Positions 1 through 5,814 of a stretch of 12,230 bases of DNA are shown here, in pieces (position 1 is the first letter of the stretch; every line of letters starts with the position of its first letter). The DNA comes from Ruminococcus sp. UBA946. GTDB lineage: Bacteria > Bacillota > Clostridia > Oscillospirales > Ruminococcaceae. The DNA lies in NCBI GenBank assembly GCA_002293295.1, contig DBCY01000135.1, positions 1-12,230 on the forward strand, read 5' to 3'. The notes beneath the pieces are model-generated. The model was not told the origin of the DNA. It saw only the letters and a list, made by a program, of their open reading frames with translations, and made no database searches. A program made the translations under genes and the position numbers.

Positions 1-62
1 TTATCGCAGTAACATACGATTTCACCCTCGCCGTAAAATTCGCTCCACTCAACTTCTTTCAT
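1..62 (-). CDS. Partial early phage gene, 5' end only
   Basis: The first 20 codons of a leftward gene are visible before the window edge. The visible peptide starts MKEVEWSEFYGEGEIVCYCD, and its CxC pair hints at a metal-binding or small Cys-containing phage protein, but the rest is missing. Its ATG (62-60) overlaps the TGA stop of the upstream RusA-like gene (61-59) in an ATGA arrangement, which is typical of translationally coupled phage genes. The function cannot be assigned. Confidence 0.6.
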   Translation of the reverse strand, partial: MKEVEWSEFYGEGEIVCYCD

Positions 63-487
63 TGTGTGCCTCCGTTCGTTATAATAATTTGGATTCTGGG
101 CATAGTGGAATAAAACTTCCTAGCCTGAATATCAACAATCTGCGCATCATCCTTGTATGCGTACCCGTTGAGGGAATCGGCAACGACTTTAAGGATATTG
201 TCAAGGTCAGGCTTTTTGACGGGTCTTATCGTGCCATCTTCCATAGCACGCTGTTTTTTTCTGCTTGCGCTTTTGGGGATTGCATAATAAGCAATCACAC
301 GCAGGTCCAGCATTTCGTTATCCCCGAACCTTGCCGTCCCGACCTGCCGCTTGTATTCGGTGCGAATAAGGTTTTCATAAAGAACGGTGTTGTCGGGCGT
401 TCTTGTTGTAATATGCTTGCCGCACCTCGCAAACTGCGGTCTGCCTTTTCCCTTCGGCTCGCCCTGAACCGTGAATGATATTTTCAA
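59..487 (-). CDS. rusA: RusA-family Holliday junction resolvase
   Basis: This 142-residue protein fits the RusA endodeoxyribonuclease family, which cuts Holliday junctions symmetrically and is usually carried by lambdoid and Firmicutes prophages (family length about 120-140). The N-terminus has the family GEPKGKGRPQF-type basic loop (residues 9-19). The catalytic block KPDLDN (92-97) gives D94 and D96, with K100 at the same distance as K76 in the E. coli enzyme, and the third acidic site is D113/D114 in KDDAQIVD. A GGAGG ribosome site lies just upstream of the ATG. It is the last complete gene of the leftward early operon, where it would process recombination intermediates left by the nuclease and Bet/RecT genes. 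Its stop overlaps the next gene's start. Confidence 0.9.
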   Translation of the reverse strand: MKISFTVQGEPKGKGRPQFARCGKHITTRTPDNTVLYENLIRTEYKRQVGTARFGDNEMLDLRVIAYYAIPKSASRKKQRAMEDGTIRPVKKPDLDNILKVVADSLNGYAYKDDAQIVDIQARKFYSTMPRIQIIITNGGTQ

Positions 488-526
488 TGCTTTACCTCCA
501 TACTTATGCTTTTAATCGTAATACTC

Positions 527-1075
527 TCATCTTTCGTTGTTACTTGAATTCTTGTTTGGATAAGAATTACTTATACTATCTTTTTTATTTCGCTTTTTTT
601 CACATTCGCAAAGGCAATATGGAGTTGCTTCCTTTCCCATCCAAATAATACGACACTGCTTAGGGCTTTTGCATTTATAACAATAAAGCAATCCATCTTC
701 GCCTATGTAATCCTCACTGGATTTTCCAATATTTTCGAGTACTCTGTCGGATATAGCACCTACGGCACCCGGCATATTATCTATTTGAAGATTAATTGGC
801 TTACTTTCAGCTATAGCTGTTCTCTTATGTTGATTAGTTTGATAATATATTTCTATAAGTTCTTTAATTTGTCCTATTTTTGGAGGATAACCGGTTTTGT
901 CATTGAATGTATATTTTAGCACTGCATTCTTAACTGTTTCAAACACATTGTCCTTAAACCCCTCAGACCATAACCAAATCATATCATTAGCCTGTGCTCT
1001 TGTAAGATTTGCATACCATGATAAATAGGCAGATTTAAGTATTTTCAGAACAATAATCGTTTCATCCCTGTTCAT
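527..1075 (-). CDS. G39P-like helicase loader/inhibitor with C-terminal zinc module
   Basis: The first 78 or so residues resemble the phage replicative-helicase loader/inhibitor family typified by SPP1 G39P: a helical domain with MNRDETI at the start and GYPPKIGQIKE at 62-72. The C-terminal part has C132-x2-C135 followed by C154, C156 and C158, a pattern like the N-terminal zinc-binding module of phage DnaC-type loaders, but no Walker A or other AAA+ sequence follows. The protein ends in a low-complexity Ser/Asn/Lys tail. The ATG at 1075 is chosen over one at 1084 because the AAGGG ribosome site (1085-1089) sits 9 bases before it and directly abuts the other. The gene overlaps the upstream replisome organizer by 14 bases. 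Its likely job is to bring the replicative helicase to the phage origin. The zinc-module assignment is inference. Confidence 0.72.
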   Translation of the reverse strand: MNRDETIIVLKILKSAYLSWYANLTRAQANDMIWLWSEGFKDNVFETVKNAVLKYTFNDKTGYPPKIGQIKELIEIYYQTNQHKRTAIAESKPINLQIDNMPGAVGAISDRVLENIGKSSEDYIGEDGLLYCYKCKSPKQCRIIWMGKEATPYCLCECEKKRNKKDSISNSYPNKNSSNNER

Positions 1076-1787
1076 AATAATCATCCCTTATTTCATCAAA
1101 CACATCTCGTTTTTGTGCTTCTTCTATTTCAAACTTTGAAGGTTGATTAAGATAACTCTCAAATTTTGTCCCAAACAAGGTTTCTGGTCGAAGGTATTTT
1201 GACATTTCACTGTTCTGCCATTCTACACACTTCTTATCAATAACAATTTTAAAATCATTTAATAAAAACCCTTCATTGATTCTTGCTTTGATATGATGTT
1301 GCGTGCTGGCAGTTTTCGCTTTATAATTTGTCCCTGCTCTGAGATTTAAATGGTTTACGATTTGAGATACTAATTGTGATGTTTCATCACCTAAAACTGA
1401 TAATGTTTTGTCTGTTTTTTTAACGGTATACAATTTATCAAATATTTCACCGTCATCCGGTTTGGGTAATTTTGATACCTGTGGGCGATTAATCTTTTGC
1501 CAGGTATTCCAGTTAAGCAGAAAATAGTATTCGTTATCTCCACTGTGATATAATTTTATTGACATATTTACTGCTATTTCTTGTAATGAACTTTCAATAT
1601 CTTTTTTCGTTACCTTTTCATCATAAGGAAAAAGTGTATTCTTGATATATTGAGGATTAGCTCGACCAATGCCTTCATCATCAGCTTGTGAAAAAAGCCC
1701 AATAAAAACCAATTTAGCAAACATCGACAATTTCCCAAAGTCTTGGCTTTCCCAAATACAGGGGTCAATCATTCGCTTCCTTGCCAT
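1062..1787 (-). CDS. Phage replisome organizer (DnaD-like/Phg_2220_C type)
   Basis: This 241-residue protein has the layout of Firmicutes phage replication initiators. The N-terminal region (about 1-110) begins MARKRMIDPCIWES and contains a winged-helix-like segment with FSQADDEGIGRANP. The C-terminal part (about 140-215) matches the conserved phage C-terminal domain known as Phg_2220_C, with HHIKARINEGF and KYLRPETLFGTKFESYLNQ. Such proteins bind the phage origin and recruit the loader and helicase. A GTG 21 bases upstream (1808) overlaps the bet stop codon but has no ribosome site, whereas the ATG at 1787 follows AGGT by 6 bases. It sits directly upstream of, and overlaps, the G39P-like gene, its expected partner. 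Confidence 0.85.
   Translation of the reverse strand: MARKRMIDPCIWESQDFGKLSMFAKLVFIGLFSQADDEGIGRANPQYIKNTLFPYDEKVTKKDIESSLQEIAVNMSIKLYHSGDNEYYFLLNWNTWQKINRPQVSKLPKPDDGEIFDKLYTVKKTDKTLSVLGDETSQLVSQIVNHLNLRAGTNYKAKTASTQHHIKARINEGFLLNDFKIVIDKKCVEWQNSEMSKYLRPETLFGTKFESYLNQPSKFEIEEAQKRDVFDEIRDDYYEQG
1085..1089 (-). promoter_or_regulatory. Ribosome binding site deciding the start at 1075
   Basis: AAGGG on the minus strand lies 9 bases before the ATG at 1075 and zero bases before the alternative ATG at 1084, so it supports the shorter form. Confidence 0.6.
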
Positions 1788-1793
1788 ATCACT

Positions 1794-1797
1794 ACCT
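1794..1797 (-). promoter_or_regulatory. Ribosome binding site deciding the start at 1787
   Basis: AGGT within AGCAGGTAG on the minus strand lies 6 bases before the ATG at 1787. The upstream GTG at 1808 has no purine-rich site at a usable distance. Confidence 0.5.
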
Positions 1798-1804
1798 GCT
1801 TTCT

Positions 1805-2722
1805 TCACGCAAACGGCGTTCCTTCGTTATCATCCTGCTCAACAGGTATCGGAGTAACATCAATTATGTTTTCGCTCTGTTGCTTTAATTCATCAAGCCT
1901 TATCATGGCTTTTTCAAATAATGTTATCGGCATTCCAGTAGTGGAACTTAATCCGAATTCTGCTAGGATGCGAGCTATAACATCATTTCCTTCGTCCCCA
2001 AATAATACTTTAGCTTTTCCGAAGAGCTGTTTCCTTTGTTTTTGTTCTATCGGTGGGTCGTTGTTTTCTCCCGCTACTGGTTGCGGATTATCTAATTCAG
2101 AAGGGATAACACCCGATGCTGTAAGCTCCTCTTCTGAATAAACACCCTCATATTCTTTTGGAAATGCTTCTCTTACGCATTGACTGACAGCAACCTTGTT
2201 AATCATAGTGGCAGGTTTGCTTTTCCAGTTCGCCATTCCTTTATTATACTCGGAAAGCGACACTTCCTTAAATGCTGAGAGGTCTTTACCATTGCAGGTA
2301 TAATGTACTTTGCACCAACCGCCAATCAGTTCCTCGCCGGGATAAAGACAACAGCCTTCCTTCTGTACAATCTGTTCACCGCGCTTAACCGTTATTCCGT
2401 CCTCTTTGCATAAATAATCCGGATGTTCAGTAGCTTTTCGTAAATAAGCCCACTTTCCGACTTGTATTTGAGCAGGGTCGCCATCGCTGTACTTTATAAG
2501 GAAAACTTCTCCTTGAACAAGTGGGTTAAGCTTCTGCGCTTTACAAGTGTGCATAAAAAACAGGATTTCTTGGTCGCTTACTAAATTTGCTTTGCCCCTT
2601 ACTAGATACTCCTTTACAAATTTGATGTCAAGCTCCACTGTTACCCCTAAGACTTCGTAACTTACTGTAAATGCGTTCTTTTCAGCCTTAGTTATTGCAG
2701 TATTTCCCGCTGTGTTTCCCAT
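1805..2722 (-). CDS. bet: Phage single-strand annealing protein, Bet/RecT superfamily
   Basis: This 305-residue protein anneals complementary single strands during phage recombination, working with a partner nuclease. The sequence follows the Bet branch: a helix and LNPLVQGEVFLIKY near residues 66-79, a VGKWAYLRKA segment at the place of lambda Bet's VGVDGW, and NWKSKPATMINKVAVSQCVREAF in the middle, parallel to lambda's HPKRMLRHKAMIQCARLAF. The C-terminal third is variable, with a helix and a final acidic tail DDNEGTPFA. AGGAGG lies 8 bases before the ATG. It is part of a three-gene recombination unit with the coiled-coil protein and the RecB-family nuclease immediately upstream. The annealing function is family knowledge; that it pairs with the neighbouring nuclease is inferred from order. 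Confidence 0.9.
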   Translation of the reverse strand: MGNTAGNTAITKAEKNAFTVSYEVLGVTVELDIKFVKEYLVRGKANLVSDQEILFFMHTCKAQKLNPLVQGEVFLIKYSDGDPAQIQVGKWAYLRKATEHPDYLCKEDGITVKRGEQIVQKEGCCLYPGEELIGGWCKVHYTCNGKDLSAFKEVSLSEYNKGMANWKSKPATMINKVAVSQCVREAFPKEYEGVYSEEELTASGVIPSELDNPQPVAGENNDPPIEQKQRKQLFGKAKVLFGDEGNDVIARILAEFGLSSTTGMPITLFEKAMIRLDELKQQSENIIDVTPIPVEQDDNEGTPFA

Positions 2723-2734
2723 AGCAATATCCTC

Positions 2735-3463
2735 CTAACTTTTTCTTATACTGGTCTTAATGGTTTCTTTATAGATTATTCCGGGTATGCTTACCTTACC
2801 TTTGCTTGCCCGAATGAGCCTCATAATTGCTTTTTCATCGACAGGGCGTATAACCATTCCAGCGACTGCTATTGGCACTTTATCGTTATCAACTGAAACT
2901 AATTCCCAGTCCGTAGTTTGGCTAACACCCTTGACTTTTGGCGGTTCAGCTGTTATTGTTACATTTCTGCTCATTGTATCAGCCATTTCAGCATCCAACA
3001 TAACACACTCAGCTGCGGCGCTGTCACCGGATTTTTCCAGTTTAATTGCTTCTAAAAGCTTTCTTTCTGCTTCTTCCTGTGCAAGCCTGCGAGTTTCTGC
3101 TTCTGCTGCTTTCCTTTTCCTTTCTTTCAAAAGTGCATATTCACCCATAACCCTTTTTAAAATCGCTTCTGCATTTTGCAAGGGTTTTAGGATTTGCTTC
3201 TCTCTGTCACAAATAGTTTTATGCGCCTTATAAGCATCGTCTTTCATATCTTTAAAAAATGATATTACATTAGCTGCTTCCTGTTTTACGCGCTTTCCAA
3301 ATTCCGCGGCGTTGTTATAATCTTCATCGGTTTCAATAATGATTGATTCCGCTTCAAGCTCTGTTGATGTAACTTTCCGAGAAAGAACAGCTTCATCGTT
3401 TTCAGTTCTTACGATAGCCGGCATTATAGCTACTACCTTTTCGTTTTCAATTGCTATTGACAT
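2735..3463 (-). CDS. Coiled-coil phage protein of the recombination module, function unknown
   Basis: This 242-residue protein lies between the nuclease and bet genes. Residues from about 50 to 160 are rich in Lys, Glu, Ala and Arg with heptad-like spacing (for example KERKRKAAEAETRRLAQEEA), so a long coiled coil is likely. The C-terminal 65 residues look globular and end in a basic stretch. Similar coiled-coil proteins are common beside recT in Firmicutes prophages and remain poorly characterised. A role as a nuclease or annealing cofactor, or as a host-nuclease inhibitor like Gam, is only a guess from position. Its ATG shares one base with the TAA stop of the nuclease gene, with AGGAGG upstream, so the two are probably made together. 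Confidence 0.75.
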   Translation of the reverse strand: MSIAIENEKVVAIMPAIVRTENDEAVLSRKVTSTELEAESIIIETDEDYNNAAEFGKRVKQEAANVISFFKDMKDDAYKAHKTICDREKQILKPLQNAEAILKRVMGEYALLKERKRKAAEAETRRLAQEEAERKLLEAIKLEKSGDSAAAECVMLDAEMADTMSRNVTITAEPPKVKGVSQTTDWELVSVDNDKVPIAVAGMVIRPVDEKAIMRLIRASKGKVSIPGIIYKETIKTSIRKS

Positions 3464-4092
3464 TAATATTTCCTCCTATATTTTCTTAAATAGTTTTGTA
3501 GCGATAAACAAGACCCGAACACTTCCCATGCTTCTGAATCACGCATTGGATAGTCAGGGTCATAATAATATGTTCCGTCTTTTCGTAAATGTAAAACTGC
3601 TTTTCCGTCAACCTTGATGCTATGGCTGTCATAAGCTTTTACGTAAGCTTCAAGTTGTACTGATGTCAGCATCTTAATTATTTCAGCTGATGTCTTGAAA
3701 TCCACCAAAACCTTCATTCCATTAACAAAACAGAGCATATCAACTGTACCGGCATACCTCAATACTCTATGATAGACCTTAGTTTCAGTCGCAATAACTT
3801 TAACGTCATTTTCATGATACCAATTTTTAAAGGCAAGGAAATAACCATCATATTCTGCCGGAATATCCTTTACAGCATAGTTGAGATAGTTCTCAATTGC
3901 GTTATGTACTGCGGTTCCGCGTTGTGCTGCGGTTTCCAAAACGTTAATATCAACACTTCCGTAATAGCTGTCAGATAAAGGCTTCATGGCTGTTGTGACA
4001 CTTGGTATTGCTATTCCGTTAAGTTTATACAAGTGTCCTCGTTCCTCAAAAGTAAGTTCATCGAATGCCGGTAACTTTTCAATCATAATCAT
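3463..4092 (-). CDS. RecB-family PD-(D/E)XK exonuclease
   Basis: This 209-residue protein carries the whole RecB/Cas4-like nuclease motif set: H63 in RGTAVHNAIE, E103 in TETKVY, D118 in AGTVDML, the D131-F-K133 core in LVDFKTS, and Q146 in QLEAYVKA. These are the metal-binding and catalytic positions of nucleases that resect double-stranded ends. Placed upstream of a Bet/RecT protein, it most likely supplies the single strands that the annealing protein uses, as Exo or RecE do. Three in-frame starts exist (GTG 4098, ATG 4092, ATG 4086). AGG lies 5 bases before 4092, which is preferred. The gene starts inside the 3' end of the Cys-rich gene (4079-4315). Confidence 0.87.
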   Translation of the reverse strand: MIMIEKLPAFDELTFEERGHLYKLNGIAIPSVTTAMKPLSDSYYGSVDINVLETAAQRGTAVHNAIENYLNYAVKDIPAEYDGYFLAFKNWYHENDVKVIATETKVYHRVLRYAGTVDMLCFVNGMKVLVDFKTSAEIIKMLTSVQLEAYVKAYDSHSIKVDGKAVLHLRKDGTYYYDPDYPMRDSEAWEVFGSCLSLQNYLRKYRRKY

Positions 4093-4315
4093 CTTCACCT
4101 ACTGTTCTTAATTCATAACCAAGATATTCAAGCAATTCTTTAGTTGTCATATCATCAACACAACTTTCGCACAATGGCTCGCCATCAGGATTTGACCAAT
4201 ATTCATCACCAGCAAAAATAGCATCGCTGCATCTTCCGCAACTGCTGATAATTTTACGTTCCGATTCATTCGGACAACCCGTTCTGCAAGGTGATGATAA
4301 ACATTCAGCACACAT
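4079..4315 (-). CDS. Small Cys-rich probable metal-binding phage protein
   Basis: This 78-residue protein has two cysteine groups. The first is C2-x2-C5-x4-C10-x3-C14 followed by Pro. The second is C26-x2-C29 with C49-x2-C52, a treble-clef or zinc-ribbon-like spacing. The C-terminal 25 residues are acidic and helical (TTKELLEYLGYEL). The second group almost certainly binds zinc. The first resembles zinc-finger and iron-sulphur spacing alike, so the metal is open. GGAGG lies upstream of the ATG, and the 3' end overlaps the nuclease start. Its position just before the nuclease suggests an early role in DNA handling or transcription control, but no function is recognised. Confidence 0.75.
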   Translation of the reverse strand: MCAECLSSPCRTGCPNESERKIISSCGRCSDAIFAGDEYWSNPDGEPLCESCVDDMTTKELLEYLGYELRTVGEDDYD

Positions 4316-4477
4316 TTACTTTCCTCCTTCCGATATGTTTTTCGATGCGAGATAACTTTTAACCTCATCAGGTAACAACAAATCAAAATAGTCATCATCT
4401 TTTCCTAGTCGTTGCAGCTTATCCCACGTATGTCTTACTATATACCTCAGCTCCTGTTCTGAAAGATTATCATACAT
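4316..4477 (-). CDS. Small phage protein, 53 residues, unknown function
   Basis: A short gene encodes a 53-residue acidic, mostly helical protein beginning MYDNLSEQELRYIVRHTWDK and ending ISEGGK. A strong GGGGGGAG ribosome site precedes the ATG by 5 to 6 bases. Its start overlaps the end of the membrane-protein gene by 8 bases, and its stop (4316-4318) directly abuts the next gene's ATG (4315). This fit into an otherwise gene-free 150-base gap, with a good ribosome site and the early-operon direction, makes it a real gene rather than chance. It has no motif I recognise. Confidence 0.75.
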   Translation of the reverse strand: MYDNLSEQELRYIVRHTWDKLQRLGKDDDYFDLLLPDEVKSYLASKNISEGGK

Positions 4478-4754
4478 TACCACTCCCCCCTAAACTAAAT
4501 GTGTTCACCGTTGAATTCATTGGATTATCATTATGATTATCAAAAGTTTTCTCTTCCTCAGAAGTAATGCAGGAATTTATAATTTCATTATTAGAAAATA
4601 TATCATTCTCTTTTATCCCTGTATTTTCGTAAGGCTTAGCCGTATCGCACAGCATTTCATATGTAGATTTTGTATTATCCTCAGCAACCATCATTAAGGC
4701 AAACATGAGAATGATAGATATTACAACTATCAATACTTCGCGCTTTCGTATCAT
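4470..4754 (-). CDS. Small membrane-anchored phage protein, unknown function
   Basis: This 94-residue protein starts with a basic MIRKRE followed by one strongly hydrophobic helix (about residues 7-24, VLIVVISIILMFALMMVA). The remaining 70 residues are polar and acidic and rich in Asn, Glu and Ser. This is the shape of a signal-anchored protein with its tail outside the cell. No lipobox is visible. AAGGA lies 8 bases before the ATG. The gene starts inside the 3' end of the preceding small gene (74-base overlap in another frame). A membrane protein in an early phage operon could act in superinfection exclusion or host takeover, but nothing in the sequence proves that. Confidence 0.65.
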   Translation of the reverse strand: MIRKREVLIVVISIILMFALMMVAEDNTKSTYEMLCDTAKPYENTGIKENDIFSNNEIINSCITSEEEKTFDNHNDNPMNSTVNTFSLGGSGNV

Positions 4755-4887
4755 CCTTTAATTCCTTTCCGCTTATGAAAATTCCGATGTTGAGGGGTTT
4801 CATTTTTTTTATTTCGTCTAAGAGTTCTTTATCGCTGTAGATGCCATATTCCTTTTTTAGGTATTCTCTCATTTCATTGGCTGTCAT
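4681..4887 (-). CDS. Small phage protein, unknown function
   Basis: A helical, charged N-terminal half (MTANEMREYLKKEYGIYSDKELL) leads to KMKPLNIGIFISGKEL, a pattern that looks like small conserved early proteins of Firmicutes phages, although I cannot name a family. The final 25 residues overlap the start of the membrane-protein gene in another frame and may be less constrained. Two starts are possible: the ATG at 4899, which abuts its AAGGG, or the ATG at 4887, 12 bases after it. I use 4887, giving 68 residues. The stop of the XRE gene (4892-4890) lies between them. Confidence 0.6.
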   Translation of the reverse strand: MTANEMREYLKKEYGIYSDKELLDEIKKMKPLNIGIFISGKELKDDTKARSIDSCNIYHSHVCLNDGC

Positions 4888-4889
4888 TA

Positions 4890-5387
4890 TTAACGACATC
4901 CCTTCATCTGCTTTTCAAAAGTTAATTTCAATTCTCCCAACGTATGAGAAAGTTCATCTAAAAAACCTACAATATGCTCTAAACTAGGCAATTCATCCTC
5001 TGTTATCTTTCCGTCGGCGACTATATCAATTAATTGTTCCTTTATTCCGCTTACCCCTTTTTCAGACAAAGCTTTCAGCATTTTAACCGTTACACTCTCT
5101 ATGCTATTGATGCTTGTAGCTATAACACTGCATTTCCCTATCGGACATTCATTCGCACAATAAAGGTTTTTTAATTCCGGGGCATTATATAAGTCTGACA
5201 TCATCACTACAGCGTCCGGAGGAATTGACTTCGTTATTCCAAGCTCATAGTTTGCAAGCGTTGAAGGTGACAATCCGAGTAATTCCGCAGCGCCTTCCCG
5301 GCTGTTTAGCTTATCATTACATAAAGCTGCTTCTTTTCTGCACTTGAAATATACATTTTCTGTGCTTGATGTATAATCACGTTCCAT
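4890..5387 (-). CDS. XRE-type transcriptional regulator with Cys cluster
   Basis: This 165-residue protein has a helix-turn-helix domain at about residues 28-68 (REGAAELLGLSPSTLANYELG, ending in DLYNAPE). It is followed by Y76-C77-A-N-E-C81-P-I-G-K-C86 and then a long helical C-terminal part (about 95-160). This XRE-plus-YCxxxCP layout occurs in many Firmicutes phage regulators. The cysteines could bind a metal, but the role is not established. AAAGG lies 9 bases before the ATG. It is the second gene leftward from the main early promoter and also has an operator copy (5437-5454) directly upstream, so it may be controlled separately. Confidence 0.8.
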   Translation of the reverse strand: MERDYTSSTENVYFKCRKEAALCNDKLNSREGAAELLGLSPSTLANYELGITKSIPPDAVVMMSDLYNAPELKNLYCANECPIGKCSVIATSINSIESVTVKMLKALSEKGVSGIKEQLIDIVADGKITEDELPSLEHIVGFLDELSHTLGELKLTFEKQMKGCR

Positions 5388-5436
5388 TTACATATACCTT
5401 TCTTTAGAGTAATATTATAGTATAATATAATTGTCT

Positions 5437-5454
5437 AATTACACATCGGTAATT
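5437..5454. promoter_or_regulatory. Operator-like palindrome upstream of the XRE gene
   Basis: AATTAC-N6-GTAATT is a perfect inverted repeat of 6-base arms. Read on the minus strand, 16 of its bases are identical to 5715-5730 inside the early promoter. It lies between the Cro-like gene's stop and the XRE gene, about 50 bases before the XRE start, near AT-rich -10-like sequence (TATAAT on the minus strand at 5419-5414). The likely binders are the repressor at 5815 or the Cro-like protein. Confidence 0.65.
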
Positions 5455-5455
5455 T

Positions 5456-5668
5456 TCAACTTAAAAAAATAACACTTATTCTTTCAGGAGATAAAGATAA
5501 AGCTTGTGCTAAAGCTTTGATTTCGCTTGCATTGAATGGTGTTTCACCGCCTAATTTCTTATAAAATGAATTCCTGGATTTTCCTATTATAGCAGCTGCT
5601 TTATCAACATTTATTCCTGCCTTGCATAATTCATAATTAAGTTCAATACCATTTACATTGTTTACCAT
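5456..5668 (-). CDS. Cro-like small DNA-binding protein
   Basis: This 70-residue protein is essentially one helix-turn-helix domain: VDKAAAIIGKSRNSFYKKL forms the first three helices, and FNASEIKALAQALSLSPERI matches the last part of an XRE/Cro fold. It is the first gene leftward from the consensus early promoter and faces the repressor gene, the standard place for Cro. The ribosome site GGAAGGGAAG precedes the ATG. It is expected to repress the repressor promoter and tune early transcription through the repeats at 5437, 5715 and 5752. Confidence 0.8.
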   Translation of the reverse strand: MVNNVNGIELNYELCKAGINVDKAAAIIGKSRNSFYKKLGGETPFNASEIKALAQALSLSPERISVIFLS

Positions 5669-5706
5669 TTTCTTCCCTTCCTTCCTAAGTATTTTACTAT
5701 AATATC

Positions 5707-5735
5707 ATTATATCTTACCGATGTGTAATTGTCAA
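5707..5735 (-). promoter_or_regulatory. Early leftward promoter with operator in the spacer
   Basis: On the minus strand, TTGACA (5735-5730) and TATAAT (5712-5707) are separated by exactly 17 bases, a full consensus sigma-A promoter. The operator-like sequence fills the spacer, so a bound repressor would block RNA polymerase directly. It would drive the whole leftward operon starting with the Cro-like gene. Confidence 0.85.
5715..5730. promoter_or_regulatory. Operator-like repeat in early promoter
   Basis: TTACCGATGTGTAATT is identical over 16 bases to the opposite-strand sequence at 5437-5452. The left arm of the palindrome is weaker here (CTTAC instead of AATTAC). It lies within the spacer and touches the -35 box of the leftward promoter. 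Confidence 0.7.
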
Positions 5736-5751
5736 TCATATTTTTATAAAT

Positions 5752-5762
5752 TGTGTAATTGT
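5752..5762. promoter_or_regulatory. Third operator-like repeat, half site
   Basis: TGTGTAATTGT repeats 5722-5732 exactly, 30 bases away (about three helical turns, same face of the DNA). It lies just upstream of the repressor's -10 region and may be the site for autoregulation or cooperative binding. Confidence 0.5.
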
Positions 5763-5783
5763 ATATAAAATCATACCTATTTA

Positions 5784-5792
5784 TGGTATAAT
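5784..5792 (+). promoter_or_regulatory. Extended -10 promoter of the repressor gene
   Basis: TGGTATAAT has the TGn extension plus a perfect -10 box. No good -35 is seen 17-18 bases upstream, as is usual for extended -10 promoters. The predicted transcript would have a very short leader before the ATG at 5815. Confidence 0.65.
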
Positions 5793-5800
5793 TGTACATT

Positions 5801-5806
5801 AAGGAG
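5801..5806 (+). promoter_or_regulatory. Ribosome binding site deciding the repressor start
   Basis: AAGGAG lies 8 bases before the ATG at 5815. The upstream in-frame GTG at 5806 overlaps this site and cannot use it. Confidence 0.75.
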
Positions 5807-5814
5807 TGTGTTAT

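Noticed and set aside
62..478. Plus-strand open reading frame opposite the RusA-like gene
   Set aside because: It is a shadow of the conserved minus-strand gene, with no ribosome site or recognisable protein pattern.
4147..4398. Open reading frame of 83 codons on the minus strand
   Set aside because: It overlaps both the 53-residue gene and the Cys-rich gene in another frame, and both of these have good ribosome sites and tight spacing.
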